Of a stretch of 64,000 bases of DNA, positions 35,148 to 43,299 are shown one piece after another. The stretch comes from Saccharopolyspora indica (lineage in GTDB: Bacteria > Actinomycetota > Actinomycetes > Mycobacteriales > Pseudonocardiaceae): the NCBI RefSeq assembly GCF_027853965.1, contig NZ_JAQGLB010000015.1, positions 124,001 to 188,000 of the forward strand. Direction: 5' to 3'. The stretch's first letter is position 1. Every line of letters starts with the position of its first letter. The translations under genes and the position numbers were made by a program. The notes beneath the pieces were generated by a model. The model had not been told where the DNA came from. It searched no databases and saw only the letters and a program-made list of their open reading frames with translations.

Positions 35148-36190
35148 CGGCCACCGGCCGGGCGCATCTCGGCAACGGTCAGCTCGCCCGCGTCGACGAT
35201 CAGCTCGTCGTCGAGGTACAGCGAGTTGCCGCGCATCGGGATGTCGAAGTGGCAGGCGGTGTCGTTCGGGCCGCCCAGCTCGTTGTTCGGCCCGATGGAG
35301 AACATCACGTTGCCGTAGAAGCTGCGCAGCTCCATGCCCATCCCGCCGGGGAACTGGGTCAGGCCGTGCCAGTGGGCGCGCTCGTCGAGGCCCCAGCCGA
35401 CGTGGCTCATCCCGTAGCCGCGCGGGTCGTCGAAGCTCTCGATGTAGGAGCGCAGCAGGTCCGCGTCCAGCCCGGAGGACCCGGCGCCGCCGCGGATGTC
35501 GCGGATGAAGCCCTCCTCGATGGTGATCTCCACCGGGGTCTGCACGTAGGTGTTGAACGGCAGGAGCACGTCTCCGGGCGAGAGCACGATCTTCCCGTCC
35601 ACACCGTCGTCTGCTCCGCCGGTGAAGACGAACGCGGCCGGCCAGTGGTCCCATCGCCCGGGGGTGTCGGTGTAGCCGTACTCCGACAACGTCGGGTACA
35701 CGCCGAGCTTGTAGGTGACGTCGGTGCCGGCCGGGCTGGTGATCCGCATCGTGCTCGCCTTGGCCAGCAGCTCGGCGCCGGTCTCCACCCGCTCGCGCAA
35801 CTCCTTCGTCGGCATCAACCGGGCGAGCAGTTCCGGCGGCTCGACGGCGGTCAGGATCCGGACCCCGGCGTCCTGGATGGCGAACTGCTCCTTGCTGAAC
35901 AGCAGGAAGGTGCAGTCCACGACCATGTCGACGCCCTTGAGCGCGTCCACGGCCTTGGGGATGTTCCCGAGGCCGGAGTCACCCACGGCCCACGCCCCCG
36001 AAGCGCTCGCCGGCGAGGGCAACCGCATGTGGAACGCCGCGGCTCCCAACTGCTGCGCGGCCCACAGGAACGCGTCCGCGTACTCCGCGCGCTCCCCGCC
36101 GCGAGTGAGCACGACGACGGTCTCTCCCTCGTGCACGCCGGACAGGCGCAGCTGCTGCAAGCAGATGTCGTTGAACAGGTTCTGGTCCAC
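35144..36190 (-). CDS. nicX: 2,5-dihydroxypyridine 5,6-dioxygenase (NicX-like)
   Basis: Ring-opening Fe(II) dioxygenase of 348 residues, a member of the M29-aminopeptidase-like fold to which Pseudomonas NicX belongs. It would cleave 2,5-dihydroxypyridine with O2 to N-formylmaleamate. Conserved segments include EGFIRDIRGGAGSSG, DPRGYGMSHVGWGLDERAHW, with histidine ligands, and DTACHFDIPMRGNSLYLDD. GTG at 36190 is preceded by GGAGG, and the length matches known NicX proteins closely. It heads the nicX-nicE unit and is divergent from nicR, with an operator-like motif just upstream. An aminopeptidase role is unlikely given the neighbours. Confidence 0.88.
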   Translation of the reverse strand: MDQNLFNDICLQQLRLSGVHEGETVVVLTRGGERAEYADAFLWAAQQLGAAAFHMRLPSPASASGAWAVGDSGLGNIPKAVDALKGVDMVVDCTFLLFSKEQFAIQDAGVRILTAVEPPELLARLMPTKELRERVETGAELLAKASTMRITSPAGTDVTYKLGVYPTLSEYGYTDTPGRWDHWPAAFVFTGGADDGVDGKIVLSPGDVLLPFNTYVQTPVEITIEEGFIRDIRGGAGSSGLDADLLRSYIESFDDPRGYGMSHVGWGLDERAHWHGLTQFPGGMGMELRSFYGNVMFSIGPNNELGGPNDTACHFDIPMRGNSLYLDDELIVDAGELTVAEMRPAGGR

Positions 36191-36212
36191 GGTCGACCAC
36201 CTCCGCCAACAA

Positions 36213-36241
36213 TCCGAGCACGTATAATCCGGATACGCAAG
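36213..36241. promoter_or_regulatory. Operator-like motif upstream of nicX, copy B
   Basis: tccgagcacgtataatccgg followed by atacgcaag, 22 bases before the nicX start. The core CGTAT-AATCCGG-ATACG is an imperfectly spaced inverted repeat suited to a dimeric MarR protein. It matches copy A at 34128. Confidence 0.65.
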
Positions 36242-36415
36242 AGTTGTCTTTGGCGGGACCTCCGCGTACCGGGCCCGCGACTGCCCCTCGCCGGGGGTCG
36301 ACCGATCGGCCGATCCGACGAACGGGACAACTCCGTTGCACGACCCCGCGTTGCGCCATCCGGACGGCCCAGGGCTGGACAGGGGCCGGGCCGATCCCGC
36401 ACCCGGGAGCAACCA

Positions 36416-36456
36416 TCCGGGCACGTATTATCAATGGGCACCTGACCCAGGTGCCC
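36416..36456. promoter_or_regulatory. Operator-like motif copy C and leader hairpin of nicR
   Basis: tccgggcacgtattatcaat repeats the left half of the motif found upstream of nicX and nicC. Directly after it, GGGCACCTG-acc-CAGGTGCCC (36436-36456) is a perfect 9-bp hairpin 21 bases before the nicR start. Both could serve autoregulation of nicR. Confidence 0.55.
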
Positions 36457-36477
36457 GAGTCGCATGGGAGGAACTCA

Positions 36478-36987
36478 ATGGGGGAGCCAACGCGCACGGG
36501 CCGGCGTGTTGCGGGTGCGTCTGCCGTCGATCCGGCACCGCCCGCGGACCTGCTGGCCGCCCCCGGTTACGGCGCCCGTCGGCTCCACCAGGCCTACCTC
36601 GCCGCCTGGAACCGGCACGTCGACCCGGTGCTGACCGGCCCGCAGTTCGCGGTGCTCTCCGCTGTCCACGCCTACCCGGGCAGCGACCAGAGCTCGCTGG
36701 CCGACGCCGCCGCGCTGGACACCTCGACGATGGCCGACCTGTGCCGCAGGCTGGAGCGGCGAAACCTCATCCGGCGCGTCGAATCCCCGCGCGACGCCCG
36801 CCGCAAACTGCTGTCCCTCACCGAGGAGGGCGAGGCGGTGCTCGCCCAGGTGCACCAGCGCGCCCGACGGCTGGACGAGGCCCTGCTCGCGGGCAACGAC
36901 ATCGCCCGCGATGCCGACATCGCGACCCTGCTCAACACGCTCGGCGCCCGCTGGGAAGCCGTCGCGGCAATCGAAAAACTGGACTGA
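36478..36987 (+). CDS. nicR: MarR-family regulator of the nicotinate genes (NicR-like)
   Basis: A 169-residue MarR protein. The winged helix runs from LTGPQFAVLSAVHAYPG through the recognition helix SSLADAAALDTSTMADLCRRLERRNLI to the wing RRVESPRDARRKLLSLTEEGE. Dimerisation helices are at both ends. ATG at 36478 has GGGAGG about six bases upstream. Divergence from nicX and three copies of an operator-like motif in the nicX, nicC and nicR upstream regions support control of the whole pathway, probably relieved by nicotinate or 6-hydroxynicotinate as in Pseudomonas. It is convergent with the downstream WD40 gene across 14 bases. Confidence 0.88.
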   Translation: MGEPTRTGRRVAGASAVDPAPPADLLAAPGYGARRLHQAYLAAWNRHVDPVLTGPQFAVLSAVHAYPGSDQSSLADAAALDTSTMADLCRRLERRNLIRRVESPRDARRKLLSLTEEGEAVLAQVHQRARRLDEALLAGNDIARDADIATLLNTLGARWEAVAAIEKLD

Positions 36988-37001
36988 GCCTCGCGCGGCT
37001 C

Positions 37002-40000
37002 TCACGAATCCGGGCAGGGCGATTCGATGATCTCCCTGCCGGAGAAGTGCCTGTCCCACAAGGCGGGCGTGAGGTAGCTTCCTGTCGTCTTGCAGATCCT
37101 GTCGATCACTTGATCGATATTGATGTTGTGCAACCGAGCCGCAGTTGCGGTGTCGCTGGCTAGTGTCCGGCCGTCCGCGCTGAACGCCACCGATTCGACA
37201 GGCTTGCGTTGGGCGGTCAGGAGATCGCCTAGCGGTTCTGCTTTCTCCGGGGCGGACACATCCCACAACCGCACGAAACCACCCCCGTTGAGTCCTCCGC
37301 TGCTGGCTAGTGTCTGGCCGTCCGCGCTGAACGCCACCGAGGAGACGGGCTCGGCTGGGGTGGTCAGGGGTTCGCCTAGCGGTTCTGCTTTCGCCGGGAC
37401 GGACACATCCCACAACCGCGCAAAACCAGCCCCATCGATGACACTGCTGCCGCTGGCGAGCGTCCGGCCGTCCGCGCTGAACGCCACCGAGGAGACGGGC
37501 TCGCCTGGGGCGGTCAGGAGGTCGCCTAGCGGTTCTGCTTTCGCCGGGACGGACACATCCCACAACCGCACAAAGCCGTTGCCGTCGCCGCTCTCGCTTC
37601 TTCCGCCACCGCCGGCCAGCGTCCGGCCGTCCTCGCTAAGCGCCACCGAAGAGACGGGCTCGCCTGGGGTGGTCAGGGGTTCGCCTAGCGGTTCTGCTTT
37701 CGCCGGGACGGACACATCCCACAACCGCACAAAACCATCCCCATTGCTGCCAACGCCGCCGCTGGCCAGCATCCGGCCGTCCTTGCTGAACGCCACTGAA
37801 GAGACGGACTCGCCTGGGAAAGTCAGGGGTTCGCCTAGCGGTTCGGCGTTCTCGGGAACGGACACATCCCACAACCGCACCGAACCATTTCTGGTGCCGA
37901 TGATGCTGCCGCCGCCGCTGGCGAGCGTCTGGCCGTCCTTGCTGAGCGCCACTGAAGAGACGGACTCGCCTGGGATGGTCAGGGGTTCGCCTAGCGGTTC
38001 TGCGTTCTCCGGGACCGATACATCCCACAACTGCACCGAACTGCTGATGATGCTGCCGCCGCCGCTGGCGAGTGTCCGACCGTCCTCGCTGAACGTCACT
38101 GACCTGACATAGTTGTCATTCGCCAGGGGGCGATCTGGAACATCCAGCAACCGAACCGAACCACTACCGGTGCTACTGCTGGCGCTGGCGAGCGTCTGGC
38201 CGTTCGCGCTGAACGCCACTGAAGTGACAGACTCGCCTTGGACGCCCAGCGGATCGCCTAGCGGTTCTGCTTTCTCCGGAATGGACACGTCCCACAGCCG
38301 CACCGAACCACCCCCGTTGAGTCCTCCGCCGCTGGCCAGCATCCGGCCGTCCTTGCTGAACGCCACCGAGAAGCCAGCCTCGTCTCGCGAGGTCAGAGGA
38401 TTTCCCAACGGTTCCGCTTTCTCCGGGACGGACACGTCCCACAGCCGCACCGAACCATCGCTGTCGCTGCTGCTGGCGCTGGCGCTCGCCAACGTTCGAC
38501 CATCACTGCTCAACGCCACCGAATTGACGGTTGCGCCTTGGGCGGTCAGGGGTTCGCCCAGTGGCTCTGCTTTCTCCGGAACGGACACATCCCACAACCG
38601 CACTAAACCATCCCAGCCGTTTCCGCCGCCGCTGGCTAGTGTCCGGCCGTCCGCGCTGAACGCCACCGAATAGAGGGATTCGCCCTGGAAGGTCAGGGGT
38701 TCGCCCAGCGGTTCTGCTTTCTCCGGAATGGACACGTCCCACAACCGCACCGAACTACTGGTGATGCTGCTGTTCTCGACGTGCCCGCCGCCGCTGGCTA
38801 GCGTCCGGCCGTCCGCGCTGAACGCCACCGAAGAGACGAACTCGCCTTGGACGGTCAGGGGTTCGCTTAGCGGTTCTGCTTTCTCAGGAACGGACACGTC
38901 CCACAGCTGCACCAAACCATTACCGTTGCTGTCACCGCTGCCGCTGGCTAGTGTCCGGCCGTCCGCGCTGAACGCCACCGAAGAGACGGACTTGCCTTGG
39001 ACGGTCAGGGGTTCGCCTAGCGGTTTCGCTTTCTCCGGAACGGACGCATCCCACAGCTGCACCAAACCACGCTCGTCGCTTCCGCCGCCGCTGGCCAACG
39101 TCCGACCATCCGGGCTGAACGCCACCGAGTCAGCCCCTTCCTGGGGGATCGGTGGAGCGGACAGCAGGTCGTTCGCGGTGTCGTACAGCTTGGTCTTGAT
39201 CGTTTCGTCACCCTTGTTCAATTGGTATGCGGCGAGGTTCAACTGGGCGGCGAGCGAAAGGTCGGCGCCGTTGAGGCTGTCCTTCAGGATCTGGTCGGCT
39301 TGTGCTGTGAGCTGGTTGGCGGTCGCGACTTCTCGTTGGGAGTTCGCGACGTACGCCGCGAACAGGGACAGCACCGAAAGCAAGGACAGCGCCACGATCA
39401 CAGTGTTCCGGCGGCGGGCCGCGCGGCTCTCGTTGTGGGCAGAGGCACGGAGGAAGCGGCGTGTCGTGGCAGTGAGGTTGTCGCTGTGCGGTCGGGTCGA
39501 TGCGTGTTCGCGGGCGGTTTGCAGGCGGGCGCCTCGGTAGAGCGCGCTGCGGTCGCGGCCTTCGTTCTCCCAGGCCGTGGCGGCTTCGGTGAGCTGCTGG
39601 CGGATGAGATTGCCCGCTCGGTCCTCGTTGATCCAGTCCCGCAGGCGTGGCCAGGCGTGGATCAGCGCTTCGTGGGTGATCTCCACCGTGTCTCGGTCGA
39701 GTCCTTGGGTGAGCAAGCGTTTGCCGGTGAAGGCGTCGAGGGCCGCGGTCACGGTCTGGCCGGTGCCAGCACCGAGCAATTCGGTGCGGGGCACGCGGCG
39801 GCGGGTGTGCTCGGTTCCGTCGCCGATCTTGATCAGCTGGAGGAACAAGACGCGTGCGGCATCTCGTGCTGCGGGGTCGAGCCGGTCGAAGGCGTGGTCG
39901 GCGGTCGTGGCGACCGCGTTCTCGATGCCCCCGGTGAGCCGGTACGCCTCCACCGACAAGGAGCGACCGTGTCGCCCGAGGTACGTGGCCCGCAGTGCGT

Positions 40001-41042
40001 GGGCGAGCAGGGGAAGGCGGCCGGCCTCGTACCCACCGGGCCTGTAACCCTCGTCGCCGTCACCGGCCATCGCGCCCAAGTCCCTCAGGAGCAGCTCGAC
40101 CAGGCCCGGCTCGACGCTCAAGCCCGCGCGCTGGGCGGGATGGAGGATCGCTTCGCGCAGCTCATCCCGGGTCATGGGGCCGACCACGACGTGCCCGTGC
40201 TGCACGGACTCGCGCAGCTCCGGGTATTCGGCGCAGCGCGCGTAGAAGTCCGCACGCATCCCGAGCACCACCAGCGCCACCGGCTCCCCATCCGCGGCAC
40301 CAGCGGTGCACAGGCGCGAGAGCAGGTCGAGGAAGCGGCGTTGTTCCTGATCGTCGGTGCACAAGGTGAACAGCTCTTCGAGCTGATCCACGATCACGAT
40401 CAGCCTTGCGCCTGCTGCGATCGCGCTGCTCGATCTCGACCGCACGACCGCACCTAGCGCCTCCACGCAGCGGTCGGGCCGTTCGGCGATCGTCCGCTCC
40501 ACGTCGGCAGCGGGCTCACCGGTGATCACGGCGATCGCTTCGGCCAGTGCTTTGATCGGCCGTGCGGTCGGGGTGATCCGCAGTCCCGGCCAGTGCTGCG
40601 AGCCGGGTATCGCGCCCTGCTCCAGCTTGGGGATCAGGCCGGCGTGCAGCAGCGACGACTTCCCCGCCCCGGACGGCGCCATCACCATCAACGGCCCGCC
40701 ACCTTCCCGGAACCGCTCGTCCACCCGCCGGATCAAGTCCGCCAGCAACCGGTCCCGGCCGAAGAACCACTCCGCATCCTCCGGGCCGAACGCGGCCATG
40801 CCCTTCGGGTACGGATCGGCCTCGGTCGCCGAACCGGGCTCCACGCGACGCGTGCGATGAACACCGACACCGAAGTAGAGGTGGGTCTCGATGTACTGAT
40901 CCCGCCCCGCTTGGTACACGCCGGCATTTCCGGAAGCACGTGCCTCCTGCACATGCACATCCCGCGTCCGACCTGTCCGGACAAGCAGATCAGGATCGTC
41001 GGCGCTGACGTTGTGCGCCCTGCGCGATTCCTGCTCGTCCAT
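37002..41042 (-). CDS. nSTAND NTPase with VYQA motif and 14 WD40 repeats
   Basis: A protein of 1346 residues in three parts. Near the N-terminus ASGNAGVYQAGRDQYI (36-51) is a short strand motif. A STAND NTPase follows: FFGRDRLLADLIRRV, Walker A MAPSGAGKSSLLHAGLIP (121-138) and Walker B RLIVIVDQLEELFTLC, then a winged-helix-like region with VEITHEALIHAWPRLRDWI. A hydrophobic segment (RRNTVIVALSLLSVLSLFAAYVA) could anchor it. The C-terminal half is fourteen near-identical WD40 repeats of the type SVAFSADGRTLASGG-RLWDVSVPEKAEPLGEPLT, enough for two seven-bladed propellers. ATG at 41042 has AGGGA seven bases upstream. It is the second gene of an operon with a cyclase-fold protein. Role: presumably a signal-sensing switch; no enzymatic effector is fused. 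Confidence 0.88.
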   Translation of the reverse strand: MDEQESRRAHNVSADDPDLLVRTGRTRDVHVQEARASGNAGVYQAGRDQYIETHLYFGVGVHRTRRVEPGSATEADPYPKGMAAFGPEDAEWFFGRDRLLADLIRRVDERFREGGGPLMVMAPSGAGKSSLLHAGLIPKLEQGAIPGSQHWPGLRITPTARPIKALAEAIAVITGEPAADVERTIAERPDRCVEALGAVVRSRSSSAIAAGARLIVIVDQLEELFTLCTDDQEQRRFLDLLSRLCTAGAADGEPVALVVLGMRADFYARCAEYPELRESVQHGHVVVGPMTRDELREAILHPAQRAGLSVEPGLVELLLRDLGAMAGDGDEGYRPGGYEAGRLPLLAHALRATYLGRHGRSLSVEAYRLTGGIENAVATTADHAFDRLDPAARDAARVLFLQLIKIGDGTEHTRRRVPRTELLGAGTGQTVTAALDAFTGKRLLTQGLDRDTVEITHEALIHAWPRLRDWINEDRAGNLIRQQLTEAATAWENEGRDRSALYRGARLQTAREHASTRPHSDNLTATTRRFLRASAHNESRAARRRNTVIVALSLLSVLSLFAAYVANSQREVATANQLTAQADQILKDSLNGADLSLAAQLNLAAYQLNKGDETIKTKLYDTANDLLSAPPIPQEGADSVAFSPDGRTLASGGGSDERGLVQLWDASVPEKAKPLGEPLTVQGKSVSSVAFSADGRTLASGSGDSNGNGLVQLWDVSVPEKAEPLSEPLTVQGEFVSSVAFSADGRTLASGGGHVENSSITSSSVRLWDVSIPEKAEPLGEPLTFQGESLYSVAFSADGRTLASGGGNGWDGLVRLWDVSVPEKAEPLGEPLTAQGATVNSVALSSDGRTLASASASSSDSDGSVRLWDVSVPEKAEPLGNPLTSRDEAGFSVAFSKDGRMLASGGGLNGGGSVRLWDVSIPEKAEPLGDPLGVQGESVTSVAFSANGQTLASASSSTGSGSVRLLDVPDRPLANDNYVRSVTFSEDGRTLASGGGSIISSSVQLWDVSVPENAEPLGEPLTIPGESVSSVALSKDGQTLASGGGSIIGTRNGSVRLWDVSVPENAEPLGEPLTFPGESVSSVAFSKDGRMLASGGVGSNGDGFVRLWDVSVPAKAEPLGEPLTTPGEPVSSVALSEDGRTLAGGGGRSESGDGNGFVRLWDVSVPAKAEPLGDLLTAPGEPVSSVAFSADGRTLASGSSVIDGAGFARLWDVSVPAKAEPLGEPLTTPAEPVSSVAFSADGQTLASSGGLNGGGFVRLWDVSAPEKAEPLGDLLTAQRKPVESVAFSADGRTLASDTATAARLHNINIDQVIDRICKTTGSYLTPALWDRHFSGREIIESPCPDS
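37140..39140 (-). repeat. Array of 14 highly similar WD40-coding repeats
   Basis: About 14 tandem units of roughly 135-160 bp, each encoding one propeller blade. Invariant parts at both DNA and protein level are SVAFSADGRTLASGG and RLWDVSVPEKAEPLGEPLT; variation concentrates in the Ser/Gly-rich loop between them and in the last few residues before the next unit. Such sameness points to recent amplification or gene conversion, with the loops left to diversify. The last unit lacks the RLWDV half. Confidence 0.85.
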
Positions 41043-41099
41043 GCCGCGTTCCCTCACATCGCCCCGCCTGATCCGAGAACCTGACCATGCTCCACCGGT

Positions 41100-42107
41100 T
41101 CACCTGTCGGTGATGTGCTGGTCGCCCAGCGCCTGGTACACCCTGCCGTTACCGGAGGCCTCCGCCTCCATGTGCACGCTCTGCTGCCTGCGGTCGACAT
41201 GTTGGGTGTTGCCATCGCCGATCTGAACTTGCTCGGTGTGCTTGGCGTCGATGTTGTACTTGCCTTGTTCGCTGTGGTTGACGTTCCCGTGGAACGTGCC
41301 GGCGTGAACTGCGGTGTTCGCCCCGCTGAGGGAGTTGCTCACGCTTGTGCGGAAGGTGTTGCCGTCTCCGGTGACCTGGTTGCCATGGACTGATCCGCTG
41401 TTGCTGATCGAACGCTCGCCAGAAGCGCTGCCCGGCGGGTGAGAGGACGCTTCCGGTGACACCGCGGCCGGTTCGCCGGTGAGCGGGATGCTGCTGATCT
41501 GACTCGGGTGGACTCCGGTGACCCGAACCCACGAATGTTCGGTGAACTCCTTGTTCGTGATCAGCAGCGGAGCGAACTCGTTTCGGTCGATCACGCGCGT
41601 GTAGTCCTCTTGGAACACCGTCCGGTAGGCGATGTCGGAAAGGATGAGCGCGGTCGTGAAGGCATCCGTGGTGATGTGCTCCTGGCAGTGCTGGACGACT
41701 TGCTTGAACGCGGCCGCGTCGAGCAGCCGGCTGAGGTCGATGTTCGGTCGGTGAAAGCCGCGCTCGGCAGGCAGCGCGCCCAGGTGCACGGCGACCCGGA
41801 GCCGGATTTCAGGCTTCGAGAACCTGTTGTGCGCGGCCAGGAATTCGTCGAGCGCACCGATCATGTCGACCAGCGTGGGCAGGAACCTGCTCGGATACAC
41901 GCGCAGGAACCCGTCCCCGGTGAACTGGTCGTCCTGGACGGCGTCGCTGCCGAGGCCGACAGCGCGCAGCGCTGCTCGCGTCAGGTCGCGGACCAGTTCG
42001 GGGATGCTGCTGAGATGTTCGGGGCGGCTGCTCCCTGACCCGATCATGTCCACCGCGAGAAGGGCGGCGTGTTCCGGCATCAACGCCGAACCGGGCGTTT
42101 CGGACAA
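41100..42107 (-). CDS. Nucleotide-cyclase-fold protein with repeated polar motifs and VYQA tail
   Basis: About 335 residues from a TTG at 42107 with GGAG seven bases upstream; ATG at 42080 is the alternative. Residues 15-200 look like a class III cyclase fold: LLAVDMIGSG with the first metal aspartate, QFTGDGFLRVYP with the second, and RLRVAVHLGALP. The C-terminal 100 residues are an unusual polar tail of short GN-type units (HGNQVTGDGNTF, GTFHGNVNH, HTEQVQIGDGNTQHV) and end in ASGNGRVYQALGDQHITDR, nearly the same as the N-terminal motif of the next gene's product. The gap to that gene is 57 bases. Whether it makes a cyclic nucleotide or only binds a ligand is unknown. Confidence 0.72.
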   Translation of the reverse strand: MSETPGSALMPEHAALLAVDMIGSGSSRPEHLSSIPELVRDLTRAALRAVGLGSDAVQDDQFTGDGFLRVYPSRFLPTLVDMIGALDEFLAAHNRFSKPEIRLRVAVHLGALPAERGFHRPNIDLSRLLDAAAFKQVVQHCQEHITTDAFTTALILSDIAYRTVFQEDYTRVIDRNEFAPLLITNKEFTEHSWVRVTGVHPSQISSIPLTGEPAAVSPEASSHPPGSASGERSISNSGSVHGNQVTGDGNTFRTSVSNSLSGANTAVHAGTFHGNVNHSEQGKYNIDAKHTEQVQIGDGNTQHVDRRQQSVHMEAEASGNGRVYQALGDQHITDR

Positions 42108-42306
42108 GGGGTGACTCCGTTCATGCCGTCGAGATGAACGCAGTTTCCCCAACCCGCGCAGCTGTGTCTCCCTTGTTTCAGGGAATCAGCCATATGGCTG
42201 CCACCGCCATGAATCGCTGCGTTGCTCGGCGTGGTCACGGAGATGCGTCACAGGGAGACGGGTCGCCGGGTGCCGGTGGGGTAGAGCGGCGGTTATTGTC
42301 GTTACC

Positions 42307-43299
42307 GTGCGCAGGAAAGAGTCGGTGAACCTCGTCGAGGTGGCCAAGGCCGCCGGAGTCTCCAAGACGACGGCGTCCGACGCGCTGCGCAACTCCGGAC
42401 GGGTCTCCGAGCGGACCCGCGAGCACGTCGTCGCCGTCGCCAACCGGCTCGGCTACTCGCCGAACCTCGTCGCCCGCTCGCTGCGCAGCTCCAGCACCGG
42501 CACCATCGGCCTGCACCTGCCAGAGGTCCTGACCCGCTCCGAGTACTACATGTCGTTCGTGCTCGGCGTCGTCGACCGGGCCGCCAAGATGGACTACGAC
42601 GTCATGCTGATCACGGCGCACAACGTGCCCTCGCGCCGGTTCCACCGCGTCGACGGCGTCGTGCTCGGCGATCCGCTGGAGACCGACACGGTGGTGCGCG
42701 GGCTGCTGAACTCGTCGGTGCCCGTCGTCACGTGCGAGCGGTACACCGGTGACGCCGAGCCCGCCGCGGTGGTGCGCTCCGACCACGCGGGCACCCTGGA
42801 CCGGTTGCTCGACCACCTGCGTTCGGCGGGTGCGCGCGACATCGCGTTCCTGGCTTCGAGCACGGTCACCGACTGGGGCCGCACGCTGCAGCAGACCTAC
42901 CTGCGCTGGTGCGAGCGCCATGACATGCGGCCCCGGCTGCGCGAGATGGCGTTCGGCTCGCCGACCGCGGTCATGCAGGACAACGTGCGCGCCCTGCTCA
43001 ACGCCGACCCGGCTGTGGACGCGCTGGTGTGCGCGCCCGACGGTTCGGCTGCTGCGGTGCTGCCGGTGATCCGCGCGGCGGGCCGGACCATCGGCGAGGA
43101 CCTGCTGCTGGCGTCCTGCGTGGACAGCACGGCGCTGCACCACACCGATCCGCCCGTCACCGCGATCGACCTGCGCCCGCGCGAGGCGGGGGCGGCCTGC
43201 GCGCAGCTGCTCTTCGACATCCTGTCCGGCGAGGCCCCGGAGGGCACCGTGAGCGCGCTGCCGATCGGTCTCACCGAGCGCCGCTCGACGCGGGGCTGA
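42307..43299 (+). CDS. LacI-family transcriptional regulator
   Basis: A 330-residue LacI/GalR protein. The N-terminal HTH VNLVEVAKAAGVSKTTASDALRNSGRVSERTREHV is complete with the hinge helix RLGYSPNLVARSLRSSSTG. The periplasmic-binding-like ligand domain follows (IGLHLPEVLTRSEYYMSFVLGVV, VDGVVLGDPL, CERYTGDAEPAAVVRSDHAGT). The gene starts with GTG. Its 3' end overlaps the convergent aldehyde dehydrogenase gene by 29 bases. The likely targets are two 18-bp palindromes with a central CG at 52001 and 52112, between the ABC importer and the amine oxidase genes of the same locus. The inducer is unknown. Confidence 0.92.
   Translation: MRRKESVNLVEVAKAAGVSKTTASDALRNSGRVSERTREHVVAVANRLGYSPNLVARSLRSSSTGTIGLHLPEVLTRSEYYMSFVLGVVDRAAKMDYDVMLITAHNVPSRRFHRVDGVVLGDPLETDTVVRGLLNSSVPVVTCERYTGDAEPAAVVRSDHAGTLDRLLDHLRSAGARDIAFLASSTVTDWGRTLQQTYLRWCERHDMRPRLREMAFGSPTAVMQDNVRALLNADPAVDALVCAPDGSAAAVLPVIRAAGRTIGEDLLLASCVDSTALHHTDPPVTAIDLRPREAGAACAQLLFDILSGEAPEGTVSALPIGLTERRSTRG

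Noticed and set aside
35144..36190. Aminopeptidase call for the nicX-like gene
   Set aside because: NicX dioxygenases share the M29-like fold; length and operon with maleate isomerase favour the dioxygenase.
37140..39140. Regularly repeated DNA taken for a CRISPR or satellite array
   Set aside because: Units are about 140-160 bp, in one coding frame, and encode WD40 blades.
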